A stretch of 62,140 nucleotides of DNA from Sanguibacter inulinus (GCF_013415325.1 NZ_JACBYE010000024.1:1-62140), one strand, 5' to 3'; numbered from the stretch's first letter, positions 7,450-18,438 are shown. Made by a program: numbers and translations. The notes: generated from the letters alone by a model not told the origin.

Positions 7450-9468
7450 TTGCTCAACGTGTCGGACATTGCTGATGCCGCCAAGCGGCTCCTCCTCGGA
7501 CGTCCAGTCCGCAGCGAACACCTGGGGCATACCCTCCTGCCGAAGCGCATCGCGCTGCCGGTCTTCGCCTCGGACGCGCTCTCGTCCGTCGCCTACGCCC
7601 CCGACGAGATCCTGCTGACCCTCGCGGTCGCCGGGTTCACCGCCACGACGATCTCCCCGTGGGTCGGCCTCGCCGTCGTCCTCGTGCTGATCACCGTCGT
7701 CGCCTCGTACAGGCAGAACGTGCACGCCTACCCCTCGGGCGGCGGTGACTACGAGGTCGCGACCGAGAACCTCGGCCCGAGCGCCGGTGTCGGCGTCGCG
7801 AGCGCGCTCATGGTCGACTACGTCCTCACCGTCGCTGTGTCGATCTCCTCCGGCGCGCAGTACGCGGCGAGCGCGATCCCAGCGCTGCGGGACCACGAAG
7901 CCACCTTCGCGATCGTGCTCGTCGCGCTGCTGACGCTCGTGAACCTGCGAGGGGTCAAGGAGTCCGGGCGGTTCTTCGCGATCCCCGTCTACCTCTTCAT
8001 GTTCGCGATCGGGGTCACCGCCGTCGTCGGGTTCTTGCGGCACCTGACCGGCAACCTGCCGATGGCAGAGAGCGCGACCTTCGAGCTCGTCGCCCAGCCT
8101 GGCTTCGACGAGGGGCTGACAGGTCTGGCCGGAGCCTTCCTCATCGCGCGGGCCTTCGCCTCGGGCTGCGCAGCCCTGACGGGTGTCGAGGCCATCAGCA
8201 ACGGTGTGCCGGCCTTCCAGAAGCCCAAGTCCAAGAACGCCGCGACCACCCTCGCGCTCCTCGGTGGCATCTCGGCCCTGATGATCCTCGTCATCCTCTT
8301 CCTCGCCCGTCTCACCGGCGTGCACTACGCCGAGAACCCCCACGAGCAGCTGACCTCCGGCGGGCAGGCCCTCCCGGTCGACTACGTGCAGCACCCGGTG
8401 ATCGGCCAGCTCGCCGAGGCCGTGTTCCAGGGCGTCCCCTTCGCCTTCTACATCGTCTCGGCGGTGACGGGGCTGATCCTCGTGCTCGCCGCGAACACGG
8501 CCTTCAACGGCTTCCCGGTGCTCGGCTCCATCCTCGCCAAGGACGGCTACCTCCCGCGCCAGCTCCACACCCGCGGTGACAGGCTCGCCTTCTCCAACGG
8601 CATCCTCACCCTGGCGGCCGGTGCGATCATCCTCATCTGGGCCTTCGACGCCGAGGTCACCCGCCTGATCCAGCTGTACATCGTGGGGGTGTTCGTCTCC
8701 TTCACGCTGTCTCAGCTGGGCATGGTCCGGCACTGGACCGACAAGCTGCGGACCGAAACAGACCCCAAGGTGCGGTCGCAGATGACACGCTCGAGGATCG
8801 TCAACTCGATCGGCTTCGCGATGACCGGGACCGTGCTGGTCATCGTGCTGCTCACCAAGTTCACGCACGGCGCGTGGATCGCGCTGCTCGCGATGGCAGC
8901 GGTGTTCGTGCTCATGAAGTCGATCCGCAAGCACTACGACTCGGTGTCCGAGGAGATCGAGCTCGGCGAGGACCCGTCGTCCTCTCGGGCGCTGCCGAGC
9001 CGGGTGCACGCGATCGTGCTCGTGTCCAAGCTGCACAAGCCGACGATGCGGGCGATCGCCTATGCCCGCGCGTCGCGGCCCAACACGCTCGAGGCGCTCA
9101 CCGTGGGCGTCGACGCCGAGGACGTCGAGCGCCTCACAGCCCAGTGGGAGAGCCTGGACATCCCCGTCCCGCTGCGGGTCCTCGACTCCCCGTTCCGTGA
9201 GATCACCCGGCCGATCCTCGGGTACGTCCGGTCGGTGCGTCGCGAGAGCCCCCGTGACCTCGTCGTGGTGTACATCCCCGAGTACGTGGTCGGGCACTGG
9301 TGGGAGCAGCTGCTCCACAACCAGAGCGCGCTGCGGCTCAAGGGGCGTCTGCTCTTCACCCCCGGTGTGGTCGTGGCCTCGGTCCCGTGGCAGCTCTCGT
9401 CGAGCCAGGGGCAGACGGGCCTGGAGGGCACCGGGTACGCCGCGAAGAAGCGCAGGGTCGGCTACTAG
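7450..9468 (+). CDS. APC-superfamily permease, KimA-like potassium transporter
   Basis: This 672-residue membrane protein has about 12 hydrophobic helices followed by a cytoplasmic domain of roughly 190 residues (from about 480, including VHAIVLVSKLHKPTMRAIAY). That layout is typical of KimA/YdaO-type K+:H+ symporters rather than amino-acid permeases. Family motifs include ASDALSSVAYAPDEIL, AYPSGGGDYEVATENLG, VDYVLTVAVSISSG and SGCAALTGVEAISNGVPAF. The neighbouring TrkA pair supports potassium as substrate. Start choice is uncertain: TTG at 7450 or GTG at 7459, neither with a clear ribosome site; a TAGCAT box at 7445-7450 would make the GTG leaderless. Equivalent to mycobacterial Rv2690c. Confidence 0.85.
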   Translation: MLNVSDIADAAKRLLLGRPVRSEHLGHTLLPKRIALPVFASDALSSVAYAPDEILLTLAVAGFTATTISPWVGLAVVLVLITVVASYRQNVHAYPSGGGDYEVATENLGPSAGVGVASALMVDYVLTVAVSISSGAQYAASAIPALRDHEATFAIVLVALLTLVNLRGVKESGRFFAIPVYLFMFAIGVTAVVGFLRHLTGNLPMAESATFELVAQPGFDEGLTGLAGAFLIARAFASGCAALTGVEAISNGVPAFQKPKSKNAATTLALLGGISALMILVILFLARLTGVHYAENPHEQLTSGGQALPVDYVQHPVIGQLAEAVFQGVPFAFYIVSAVTGLILVLAANTAFNGFPVLGSILAKDGYLPRQLHTRGDRLAFSNGILTLAAGAIILIWAFDAEVTRLIQLYIVGVFVSFTLSQLGMVRHWTDKLRTETDPKVRSQMTRSRIVNSIGFAMTGTVLVIVLLTKFTHGAWIALLAMAAVFVLMKSIRKHYDSVSEEIELGEDPSSSRALPSRVHAIVLVSKLHKPTMRAIAYARASRPNTLEALTVGVDAEDVERLTAQWESLDIPVPLRVLDSPFREITRPILGYVRSVRRESPRDLVVVYIPEYVVGHWWEQLLHNQSALRLKGRLLFTPGVVVASVPWQLSSSQGQTGLEGTGYAAKKRRVGY

Positions 9469-9503
9469 GTCGACGTCTGGTGGGACCCGGGCCAGACGCC
9501 TGG

Positions 9504-9509
9504 GATACT
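9504..9509 (+). promoter_or_regulatory. -10 box of the RNA methyltransferase gene (leaderless)
   Basis: GATACT is followed after six bases (TGTCGG) by the GTG start. No ribosome site is present, so transcription probably starts at the GTG itself. Confidence 0.5.
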
Positions 9510-9515
9510 TGTCGG

Positions 9516-10829
9516 GTGCCTACCACCCCTGAGTCATCCGAAGCCCTGAACGACGCCGCCGACACCCCTGAGACCGCTCCGCTGGTCGAGCTCGAGATCG
9601 GCCGCATCGCCCACGGTGGGCACTGCGTCGCGCGGTACGACGGTCGGGTCGTCTTCGTGCGGCACACGCTGCCCGGTGAGACCGTCCGCGCGCGCCTGAC
9701 CGACTCGGGGGAGACCTCGAAGTTCTGGCGCGCGGACGCCGTCGAGATCCTCGTCGCCTCCCCGGACCGGGTCCGGTCGGCCTGGCCGCAGGCCGGGGCC
9801 GACGGCGTCGGCGGCGGAGAGCTCGCGCACGTCTCCCTCGAGGCGCAGCGCCGCTGGAAGGCCGGGGTCGTCGAAGAGCAGCTGCAGCGCCTCGCGAAGA
9901 TCGAGCGCACAGTGGTCGTCGAGCCCGCCCCGGGCGACGACGAGCGCGGCGGCCTCGGATGGCGTACCCGCATCGACCTCGTCGCCGACGCGGACGGCCG
10001 CGCCGGCATGCGCCAGTTCCGGTCGCACGACGTGCTCCCGCTGAGCACCATGCCCCTGGCCACCCCGGAGGTCCTTGCTGCCGCCGATGCCGAGAAGATC
10101 TTCGCGAAGCGCTGGACCCCCGGCGCCGAGATCGAGGTCGTGGCCCCGGCCGACGGCTCAGACCCGATCGTGCTGCTCGACGGGCAGGTCCTGCGCAACG
10201 GCCACCTCGACACCCGTCCGAACGTGCGCCGCTCGGTCACCGAGACGGTGACCGTCGACGGCGAGGCCTTCACGTACAAGGTCGCCGCCGACGGGTTCTG
10301 GCAGGTCCACCGCGAGGCCCCCTCGCTCCTCGCGCAGGTGGTGCTCGACGCTGCCCGCGGGGGAGCGGACGGCGACCTCACCGACGCCACGGTCGTCGAC
10401 CTCTACTCAGGGGCCGGGCTGTTCACGGTCCCGCTCGCCAAGGCCGTCGGGCCTGTCGGACGCGTCGTGGCTGTCGAGGGTGACGAGCGCGCCGTGAAGG
10501 ACGCGCGCCGCAACGCTCACGCCTACGAGCAGGTCGAGCTGCACGTCGGCCAGGTCGACACGGTGCTGCGGACCGCCGGGCACGGCGCGATCGCCGGGGC
10601 CGACGTCGTCGTCCTCGACCCGCCGCGCACAGGTGCGGGAGCCAAGACCGTCGCGCAGATCGTGGCGCTCTCGCCGAGCCGCATCGTGTACGTCGCGTGC
10701 GACCCAGCGGCGCTCGCCCGTGACATCGCGTACCTCGCGAAGGACGGCTACGAGCTCGAGAGCGTCCGCGCCTTCGACCTCTTCCCGATGACGCACCACG
10801 TGGAGTGCGTGGCAGTCCTGACGCGCTGA
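9516..10829 (+). CDS. TRAM-domain class I SAM-dependent RNA (uracil-C5) methyltransferase
   Basis: This 437-residue member of the TrmA/RlmC/RlmD family methylates a uridine in rRNA or tRNA. An N-terminal TRAM RNA-binding domain (about 20-80, LVELEIGRIAHGGHCVARYD) is followed by a central linker and a C-terminal Rossmann domain with the SAM loop VVDLYSGAGLFTVPLA. Catalytic motifs are DPPRTGAGAKT and YVACDPAALARDI, the latter carrying the nucleophilic cysteine. The Fe-S cluster cysteines of E. coli RlmD are absent from the N-terminal half, which is typical of actinobacterial members. The exact target uridine cannot be deduced. Equivalent by position to Rv2689c. Confidence 0.9.
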   Translation: MPTTPESSEALNDAADTPETAPLVELEIGRIAHGGHCVARYDGRVVFVRHTLPGETVRARLTDSGETSKFWRADAVEILVASPDRVRSAWPQAGADGVGGGELAHVSLEAQRRWKAGVVEEQLQRLAKIERTVVVEPAPGDDERGGLGWRTRIDLVADADGRAGMRQFRSHDVLPLSTMPLATPEVLAAADAEKIFAKRWTPGAEIEVVAPADGSDPIVLLDGQVLRNGHLDTRPNVRRSVTETVTVDGEAFTYKVAADGFWQVHREAPSLLAQVVLDAARGGADGDLTDATVVDLYSGAGLFTVPLAKAVGPVGRVVAVEGDERAVKDARRNAHAYEQVELHVGQVDTVLRTAGHGAIAGADVVVLDPPRTGAGAKTVAQIVALSPSRIVYVACDPAALARDIAYLAKDGYELESVRAFDLFPMTHHVECVAVLTR

Positions 10830-10956
10830 TCCCGCAGCCCGTCGAGCGCGCCGGGTCGACGAGCGCCCGATCGCTCAGCGCGCCGGGCTGACGATCGCCA
10901 GGCTGCTGGGTGCGCAGAGTCATCGGCGCTCTCCCTGAGCAGCGCCGTGAAGCCAC

Positions 10957-11001
10957 CTGAGGCACCGGTCGACCGCATGGTGCGGACGCCCGGTGCCTCA
11001 G
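10957..11001. terminator. Nested palindrome, probable bidirectional terminator
   Basis: A perfect 12-bp stem, CTGAGGCACCGG (10957-10968) with CCGGTGCCTCAG (10990-11001), encloses an inner hairpin CCGCA-TGG-TGCGG (10973-10985). It lies between the converging methyltransferase and XRE genes, so it most likely ends transcription in both directions. There is no T-tract, as is common at high GC. Confidence 0.55.
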
Positions 11002-11057
11002 ATGGTGGTGCACCGCCGGGAGGGCAGGGGTTCCTCGCCGGCGGCAGCTTGGTGGTG

Positions 11058-11324
11058 TCACACAGGTGGACGTGTTCCTACGGGGCGGACATGGGTCACG
11101 TTCCGCTCCACGACACGCTCGGACACCGTGAAGAGCGTGCCGCTGCGGACACGGACGGCCTCCTCGATGCGTTCGGCGACATCGGGGCGGCAGCTGCGCT
11201 TCTCTCCTGTCAGCAGCATGTGGATGAACTGACGCGAGCACCCCGCGCGGCGCCCCAGACGAGCCTGGTTGATGCCGGCGAGCATCATGTAGGCCTTGAG
11301 GAGCCTCGGGTCTCGCAGCCTCAT
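11058..11324 (-). CDS. Small XRE-type helix-turn-helix regulator
   Basis: This 88-residue DNA-binding protein starts MRLRDPRLLKAYMMLAGINQ. The helix-turn-helix occupies about residues 8-50: ARLGRRAGCSRQFIHMLLTG matches the helix 2-turn-helix 3 pattern of Cro/CI-like proteins, followed by an EKRSC segment. The remaining C-terminus is short and basic. A good ribosome site (GGAGAGAGGACGGCG before ATG) and a credible promoter upstream fix the start. It diverges from a second XRE gene, an arrangement typical of temperate phage switches. Target genes are unknown; self-regulation through the operator in its own -35 region is plausible. Confidence 0.75.
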   Translation of the reverse strand: MRLRDPRLLKAYMMLAGINQARLGRRAGCSRQFIHMLLTGEKRSCRPDVAERIEEAVRVRSGTLFTVSERVVERNVTHVRPVGTRPPV

Positions 11325-11357
11325 CGCCGTCCTCTCTCCGCGGTCTGTGTTGTTTCT

Positions 11358-11386
11358 ATGCTTGCGTCTGTTTTGACCCGAGTCAA
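11358..11386 (-). promoter_or_regulatory. Promoter and overlapping operator of the small XRE gene
   Basis: On the minus strand a TTGACT -35 (11386-11381) and an AAGCAT -10 (11363-11358) are separated by 17 bases. The -35 is embedded in TTGAC-CCGA-GTCAA (11373-11386, plus-strand reading), a perfect 5-bp inverted repeat well placed for repressor binding. Confidence 0.55.
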
Positions 11387-11495
11387 CCCTTTGGCGACTG
11401 TCCATTCCGTTCGGGTTGACGGGGCCTTGCGCCCGATGAGCGCCACGCGGGTGATTGTCCCTTCCCGCACGGTCCATCCTGGTTGACATATCTTT

Positions 11496-11513
11496 GTGCC
11501 GCAGGCGCGGCAC
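11496..11513. promoter_or_regulatory. Inverted repeat between divergent XRE genes
   Basis: GTGCCGC-AGGC-GCGGCAC is a perfect 7-bp inverted repeat, downstream of a consensus-like TTGACA (11483-11488) and 90 bases before the larger XRE gene. It could be a second operator or a leader hairpin. No matching -10 was found for the TTGACA. Confidence 0.4.
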
Positions 11514-11603
11514 CCGCTCGCCCTGATCTCCCGCGACACGCGACGGCTCTCCTCGGATCTCCGGGACCGGCCGGTGTGCGTCGCCGACGAAGGGCAAGGA
11601 TCG

Positions 11604-12158
11604 ATGCACGCACTCCAGAGACTCCTGCGGGACGGTCTAGAACGCAGAGGGTGGAACCAGTCGGACCTGGCGCGTGAGTCGGGTCTGTCCAAGCAGGTCG
11701 TGTCGAAGCTCTTGCGCGAGGGCAGGGCCCCGATCGCGCGGCTCTTGAGGGACACGACCGTCGAAGGGCTCGCCAGGGCCCTCCAGGTCCACGTCGGGGT
11801 CGTCCGGGCGGCGATCGCCGAGGAGATGGGTCTGCCCGGCGGCGAGGTCCAGGTGGTCTACGACGCCCGTGGGGTGGCCGACGACGAGCTCATCCGTGAG
11901 CTGACGCGCAGGCTCAGGGCTGCTTCGGCAGCACGGTCCGAGGACGGCGGTCCGCGGCTCTCGCTCGTCCTCGCAGACCCTGTCGGCACGGGCATCGAGC
12001 CCGAGGGCTCGGACGCCCTGACCTCGACGTCCGAGACCGGGACGTGGGCGGCGAGGGCAGGTGAGCCGGACCAGTCACCGAGTCTGGTCGACGGCAGCGC
12101 GGACCAGCCGCCTGGCGACGGCGTGCAGGACGACCCGGAGAGCCCGGTCCTCGTGTGA
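11604..12158 (+). CDS. XRE-family transcriptional regulator
   Basis: This 184-residue regulator has an N-terminal XRE helix-turn-helix (residues about 4-55: LLRDGLERRGWNQSDLARES then GLSKQVVSKLLREGR). An Ala-rich helical section follows (VEGLARALQVHVGVVRAAIA), then DARGVADDELIRELTRRLRA and a disordered acidic tail of about 70 residues. The ATG at 11604 has AAGGA four to five bases upstream; the longer frame lacks support. It sits nine bases before an ImmA/IrrE peptidase. The XRE plus ImmA/IrrE pair is a known two-gene design in which the peptidase inactivates its repressor partner, as in the ICEBs1 ImmR/ImmA system. Confidence 0.8.
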   Translation: MHALQRLLRDGLERRGWNQSDLARESGLSKQVVSKLLREGRAPIARLLRDTTVEGLARALQVHVGVVRAAIAEEMGLPGGEVQVVYDARGVADDELIRELTRRLRAASAARSEDGGPRLSLVLADPVGTGIEPEGSDALTSTSETGTWAARAGEPDQSPSLVDGSADQPPGDGVQDDPESPVLV

Positions 12159-12167
12159 CGGAGCATC

Positions 12168-12650
12168 GTGCCGGAGACCCCTGGGGGACCCGGGGCTGTG
12201 GACGACGGTCCTGGAGCCGCAGGCCCACGTAGCGTCGCACCTGTGTTCAACCCGTGGCGGCGCCTGCGTGAGCTCGACCATGTCGAGCTCCGGTGGGTCG
12301 TCGTGCCCGGGGTCCTCGGTGCGACGGACGGGGTCCGGTCGATCCAGCTCCACCCGCACCAGTCCCAGGCCCAACGGCGCTCGACCCTCGCGCACGAGCT
12401 CGCCCACCTCGAGCTGCGTCACGGTCCAGGCTGCACGGAGCGCGAGGAGAGAGAGGCCGGTGCCCTGGCCGCGCGGTGGCTCGTCTCTCTCGACGACCTC
12501 GTGGAGGCAGCACGCTGGGCGAGGTCGTGGGGGGAGCTCGCCGACGAGCTGTGGGTGGACGTCGAGACCGTGCGGATCCGGCTCGCCACCCTCGTGGACT
12601 CCGAGCGCGAAGAGCTCCTGCGGGCCCGCGGTGAGGAAGAGCTGCCGTGA
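12168..12650 (+). CDS. ImmA/IrrE-family metallo-endopeptidase
   Basis: This 160-residue protein carries the zinc-peptidase signature LAHELAHLELRH (HExxH, around residues 76-80) in the ImmA/IrrE context, with a helical C-terminus (WGELADELWVDVETVRIRLA). The family cleaves XRE-type repressors, and the neighbouring XRE gene nine bases upstream is the obvious candidate substrate. Two starts are possible: GTG 12168 with GGAG four bases upstream (coupled to the XRE gene), or GTG 12243, which directly follows a TAGCGT box by seven bases and would give a 135-residue leaderless product lacking the Gly/Pro-rich leader. The shorter form covers the whole recognisable domain. Confidence 0.82.
   Translation: MPETPGGPGAVDDGPGAAGPRSVAPVFNPWRRLRELDHVELRWVVVPGVLGATDGVRSIQLHPHQSQAQRRSTLAHELAHLELRHGPGCTEREEREAGALAARWLVSLDDLVEAARWARSWGELADELWVDVETVRIRLATLVDSEREELLRARGEEELP
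12230..12235 (+). promoter_or_regulatory. Possible internal -10 box for the ImmA/IrrE gene
   Basis: TAGCGT lies seven bases before GTG 12243, inside the longer reading of the peptidase gene. The spacing matches the leaderless pattern seen elsewhere in the window and would allow peptidase synthesis independent of the XRE gene. Confidence 0.4.
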
Positions 12651-12737
12651 GCAGGTCACGGGCTGGGCGGCTCCAGGTCGACGGTCAGGGGGCCCAGGTA
12701 TGGTGATGCCCCACACCTTCACGCAGGGAGAACGCCA

Positions 12738-15152
12738 GTGCACGGACTGACGTCCGAAGAGGTCGCCGACCGGAGGTCGCAGGGCCTCGTCAACACGGTC
12801 GACACGACCACCTCTCGCTCCTTCGTCGACATCCTCCGCGAGAACGTCTTCACGCTCTTCAACGGCATCCTCCTGGTCGCGCTCGTGCTCGTGCTGCTCA
12901 CAGGGCGGTGGGCGGACGCGCTGTTCGGCTTCGTCATCGTCATCAACGCCGCGATCGGCATCGTCACGGAGTACCGCGCCAAGCGGACCCTGGACAACCT
13001 GGCGATCCTCGACGCGCCCTTCGCGCGGGTGCTCCGCGACGGCGCCGAGCAGCAGGTGCGTCTCGAGGAGATCGTCCAGGACGACGTGGTGCACCTCGGC
13101 ACCGGGGACCAGGTGCCGGCCGACGGCACCGTGCTGAGCTCGGCCGGCCTCGAGGTCGACGAGTCGATGCTCACGGGCGAGTCTCGGTCGGTCCACAAGG
13201 CCGTCGACGACGAGGTGCTCTCAGGGTCCTCGGTTGTGGCGGGGAGCGCGGCCTTCCGTGTGACGCGCGTGGGGATCGACGGATATGCCAACAAGATCAC
13301 GGCAGTGGCCAAGCAGTACTCGACAGTCCAGTCCGACCTGCGCGACGGGGTCAACAAGGTCTTGCGGGTGGTGTCGTTCGCGATCGTCCCGATCGCCCTG
13401 CTCCTCGCGTGGAGCCAGCTCCGTGCGACGGGCGGCTGGGACACCGCCTTCGAGGACGGGCACTGGAAGGACGCGGTCGTCGCGGCCGTCGCCGGTGTGG
13501 TCGGCATGATCCCTGAGGGGCTCGTGCTCCTCACCTCTCTCAACTTCGCGCTCGCCGCGATGATCCTCGCGCGGCAGAAGGTCCTCGTGCAGGAGCTCGC
13601 CGCCGTCGAGATCCTCGCTCGTGTCGACGTGCTCTGCCTGGACAAGACCGGCACGATCACCGACGGCACAGTCTCGCTCACCAGCCTCGAGACGCTCGCC
13701 GAGCTGCCCGGGGCCCTCGAGGCGCTCGCCGCGATCGCGACAGACCGCGAGGGCAACGCCACGTCGAAAGCGATCGCCGCCGGGGTCGCCGCCGTCGTCC
13801 CCGCCCAGGTCCTGGCTGCCGTGCCCTTCTCCTCGGCCCGCAAGTGGAGCGCGCTCGAGACCGCCGACGGCGTCTGGGTCATGGGCGCTCCTGAGCTCCT
13901 GCTCGGACGACGCGACGACGACGGCGCGGCGCGCGCCCGGACCGTCGTGGCCCGGGAGGCCGGGACGGGCGCGCGCGTGGTCCTGCTCGCCCGGACCGAC
14001 GAGCCGCTCCCGGCTCCTGACGGCGACCTGCCCGGCGACCTGCAACCTGCTGTCGTCGCCGTGCTGGGGGAGCGGGTGCGACCTGACGCCGCGCAGACCC
14101 TCGCCTACTTCCGCGCGCAGGGTGTGCGGACCACGATCATCTCTGGTGACAACCCCGAGACCGTGGCCGCGATCGCGACCCGGGTCGGCCTGCGCGGCGA
14201 GGGCGTGGTGGTCGACGGCTTCGACGCCCGGGACCTCCCCGTCGACGACCCGGCGGCGCTCGCTCAGGTCGCCCGCGACTACGACGTCTTCGGCCGGGTG
14301 TCGCCCGAGCAGAAGCGGGACCTGGTCCACGCCCTCCAGTCCGACGGGCACGTCGTCGCGATGACAGGCGACGGCGTCAACGACGCCCTCGCGCTCAAGG
14401 ACGCCGACCTCGGCATCGCGATGGGCAACGGTGCCGGGGCGAGCAAGGCCGTCGCCCGCATCGTGCTCGTCGACGGTGCGTTCTCGACCCTGCCCGGCGT
14501 CCTCGGCCAGGGGCGCCGGATCATGGCGAACATGGAGCGCGTCGCGACGCTGTTCCTCTCCAAGACGACGTACGCCGCGCTCCTCGCCGTGGTCGTCGTG
14601 CTGCTCTCCTGGGACTACCCCTTCTTGCCGCGCCACATGACGATCATCGGCGCGCTGACCATCGGCATCCCGGCCTTCCTGCTGTCCCTGCCGCCGAACA
14701 ACCAGCGCTTCGTCGCCGGCTTCCTCAGGCGGTGCCTGTCCTTCGCCATGCCTGTGGGGATCGTCGTCGGCTCGCTCGTCCTGGGCATCTACGCCTTCGT
14801 CTGGGAGGCCGACTCCCTGGTCCAGGGGCGCACGGCCGTGTTCATCGTCCTCGTCTCGGTCGGCCTGTGGGTCGTGGGTGTGCTCGCGCGCCCCTGGCAG
14901 GCGTGGAAGGTCGCGATGATCGTCCTGCTGGCGGGTGCCGCCGTCGGGGTGCTCCTCGTCGAGCCCGTGCGCGAGCTCGTCAGCCTCGAGTACCCGAGCC
15001 GCGAGTCCGCGCCGTGGATCGCGGCGACAGCGGTCCTCGGGTGCCTCGCCGTCGAGGCGATCCACAGGTGGTTCACGCCGTGGCTCGTCGGTCGCGCCAG
15101 GACGCCTGAGACTCGGGTCGTCGAGACCGCTACGCCTGCGCGCTCGGCCTAG
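12738..15152 (+). CDS. P-type cation-transporting ATPase, CtpE-like
   Basis: This 804-residue E1-E2 ATPase pumps a cation across the membrane using ATP. The actuator loop (VDESMLTGESRSVHKAV), the ion-binding helix with PEGL (P259) in GMIPEGLVLLTSLNF, the phosphorylated aspartate in DKTGT (D302) and the hinge TGDGVND (from T543) are all intact. About ten membrane segments are apparent. There is no N-terminal heavy-metal domain and no CPx motif, excluding copper/zinc P1B pumps. The layout resembles mycobacterial CtpE, reported as a calcium transporter, but ion specificity is not proven by these motifs. GTG start with GGGAGAA upstream. Confidence 0.88.
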   Translation: MHGLTSEEVADRRSQGLVNTVDTTTSRSFVDILRENVFTLFNGILLVALVLVLLTGRWADALFGFVIVINAAIGIVTEYRAKRTLDNLAILDAPFARVLRDGAEQQVRLEEIVQDDVVHLGTGDQVPADGTVLSSAGLEVDESMLTGESRSVHKAVDDEVLSGSSVVAGSAAFRVTRVGIDGYANKITAVAKQYSTVQSDLRDGVNKVLRVVSFAIVPIALLLAWSQLRATGGWDTAFEDGHWKDAVVAAVAGVVGMIPEGLVLLTSLNFALAAMILARQKVLVQELAAVEILARVDVLCLDKTGTITDGTVSLTSLETLAELPGALEALAAIATDREGNATSKAIAAGVAAVVPAQVLAAVPFSSARKWSALETADGVWVMGAPELLLGRRDDDGAARARTVVAREAGTGARVVLLARTDEPLPAPDGDLPGDLQPAVVAVLGERVRPDAAQTLAYFRAQGVRTTIISGDNPETVAAIATRVGLRGEGVVVDGFDARDLPVDDPAALAQVARDYDVFGRVSPEQKRDLVHALQSDGHVVAMTGDGVNDALALKDADLGIAMGNGAGASKAVARIVLVDGAFSTLPGVLGQGRRIMANMERVATLFLSKTTYAALLAVVVVLLSWDYPFLPRHMTIIGALTIGIPAFLLSLPPNNQRFVAGFLRRCLSFAMPVGIVVGSLVLGIYAFVWEADSLVQGRTAVFIVLVSVGLWVVGVLARPWQAWKVAMIVLLAGAAVGVLLVEPVRELVSLEYPSRESAPWIAATAVLGCLAVEAIHRWFTPWLVGRARTPETRVVETATPARSA

Positions 15153-15238
15153 ACGAGGCGGCTCCGGCGGTCGCCCGCGGAGGGAGGCCGTCGCCGCGGC
15201 TGACGAGGCCGCGCACCGGAGAGACTCGCGCCCGTATA

Positions 15239-15269
15239 TATCTTGACGTCAAGATACATGCGGTATGCT
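15239..15269 (+). promoter_or_regulatory. 18-bp MarR/UrtR-type operator and promoter of aconitase
   Basis: TATCTTGACGTCAAGATA (15239-15256) is a perfect 18-bp palindrome, two 8-bp half-sites around a 2-bp centre. That is the geometry used by HucR/TamR-class MarR proteins. A TATGCT -10 candidate follows at 15264-15269; the TTGACG in the palindrome is only 14 bases away, so a bound protein would cover the promoter. The GC-rich rest of 15153-15419 shows no gene. Confidence 0.7.
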
Positions 15270-15419
15270 GGTCCCGGATTCGACGACAGCGCCTCGAGCG
15301 GCTCGTCGAGCACTGCCCGGCTACGCTGGGCGAAGCCCCCAAGTACCAGGTGCACCAACCGGGCGGACGTCTCGCCGACTCCCTCGCGCACCTGTCTCGC
15401 CGAAGATGAAGGAGCCTAC

Positions 15420-18242
<2,823 letters not shown>

Positions 18243-18262
18243 CCTGACACCAGCGGTACCAG

Positions 18263-18300
18263 AGCGGGGCGTCCATCCTTCACCGGGTGGGCGCCCCGCT
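18263..18300 (+). terminator. Terminator after aconitase
   Basis: AGCGGGGCG (18263-18271) pairs with CGCCCCGCT (18292-18300) to give a 9-bp GC-rich stem with a 20-base loop, 20 bases after the aconitase stop. No T-run follows. Confidence 0.6.
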
Positions 18301-18438
18301 GTGCGTCCCTGCAGTGCCCGCTCAGGCGCCCTCGTCGTGCTGCGACGGGGCAGTGCTCAGCTCTGGTGCGGCCGAGAGCGGTGGGGGACAGGTCGGCTCG
18401 GGCTGTCGCCCGGGCTCCTGGGACGGCACACTGGGGCG

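Noticed and set aside
10830-12650. Complete prophage or integrative element
   Set aside because: Only regulator and peptidase genes are present. There is no integrase, excisionase, tRNA target or structural gene, and the flanking genes are ordinary housekeeping genes.
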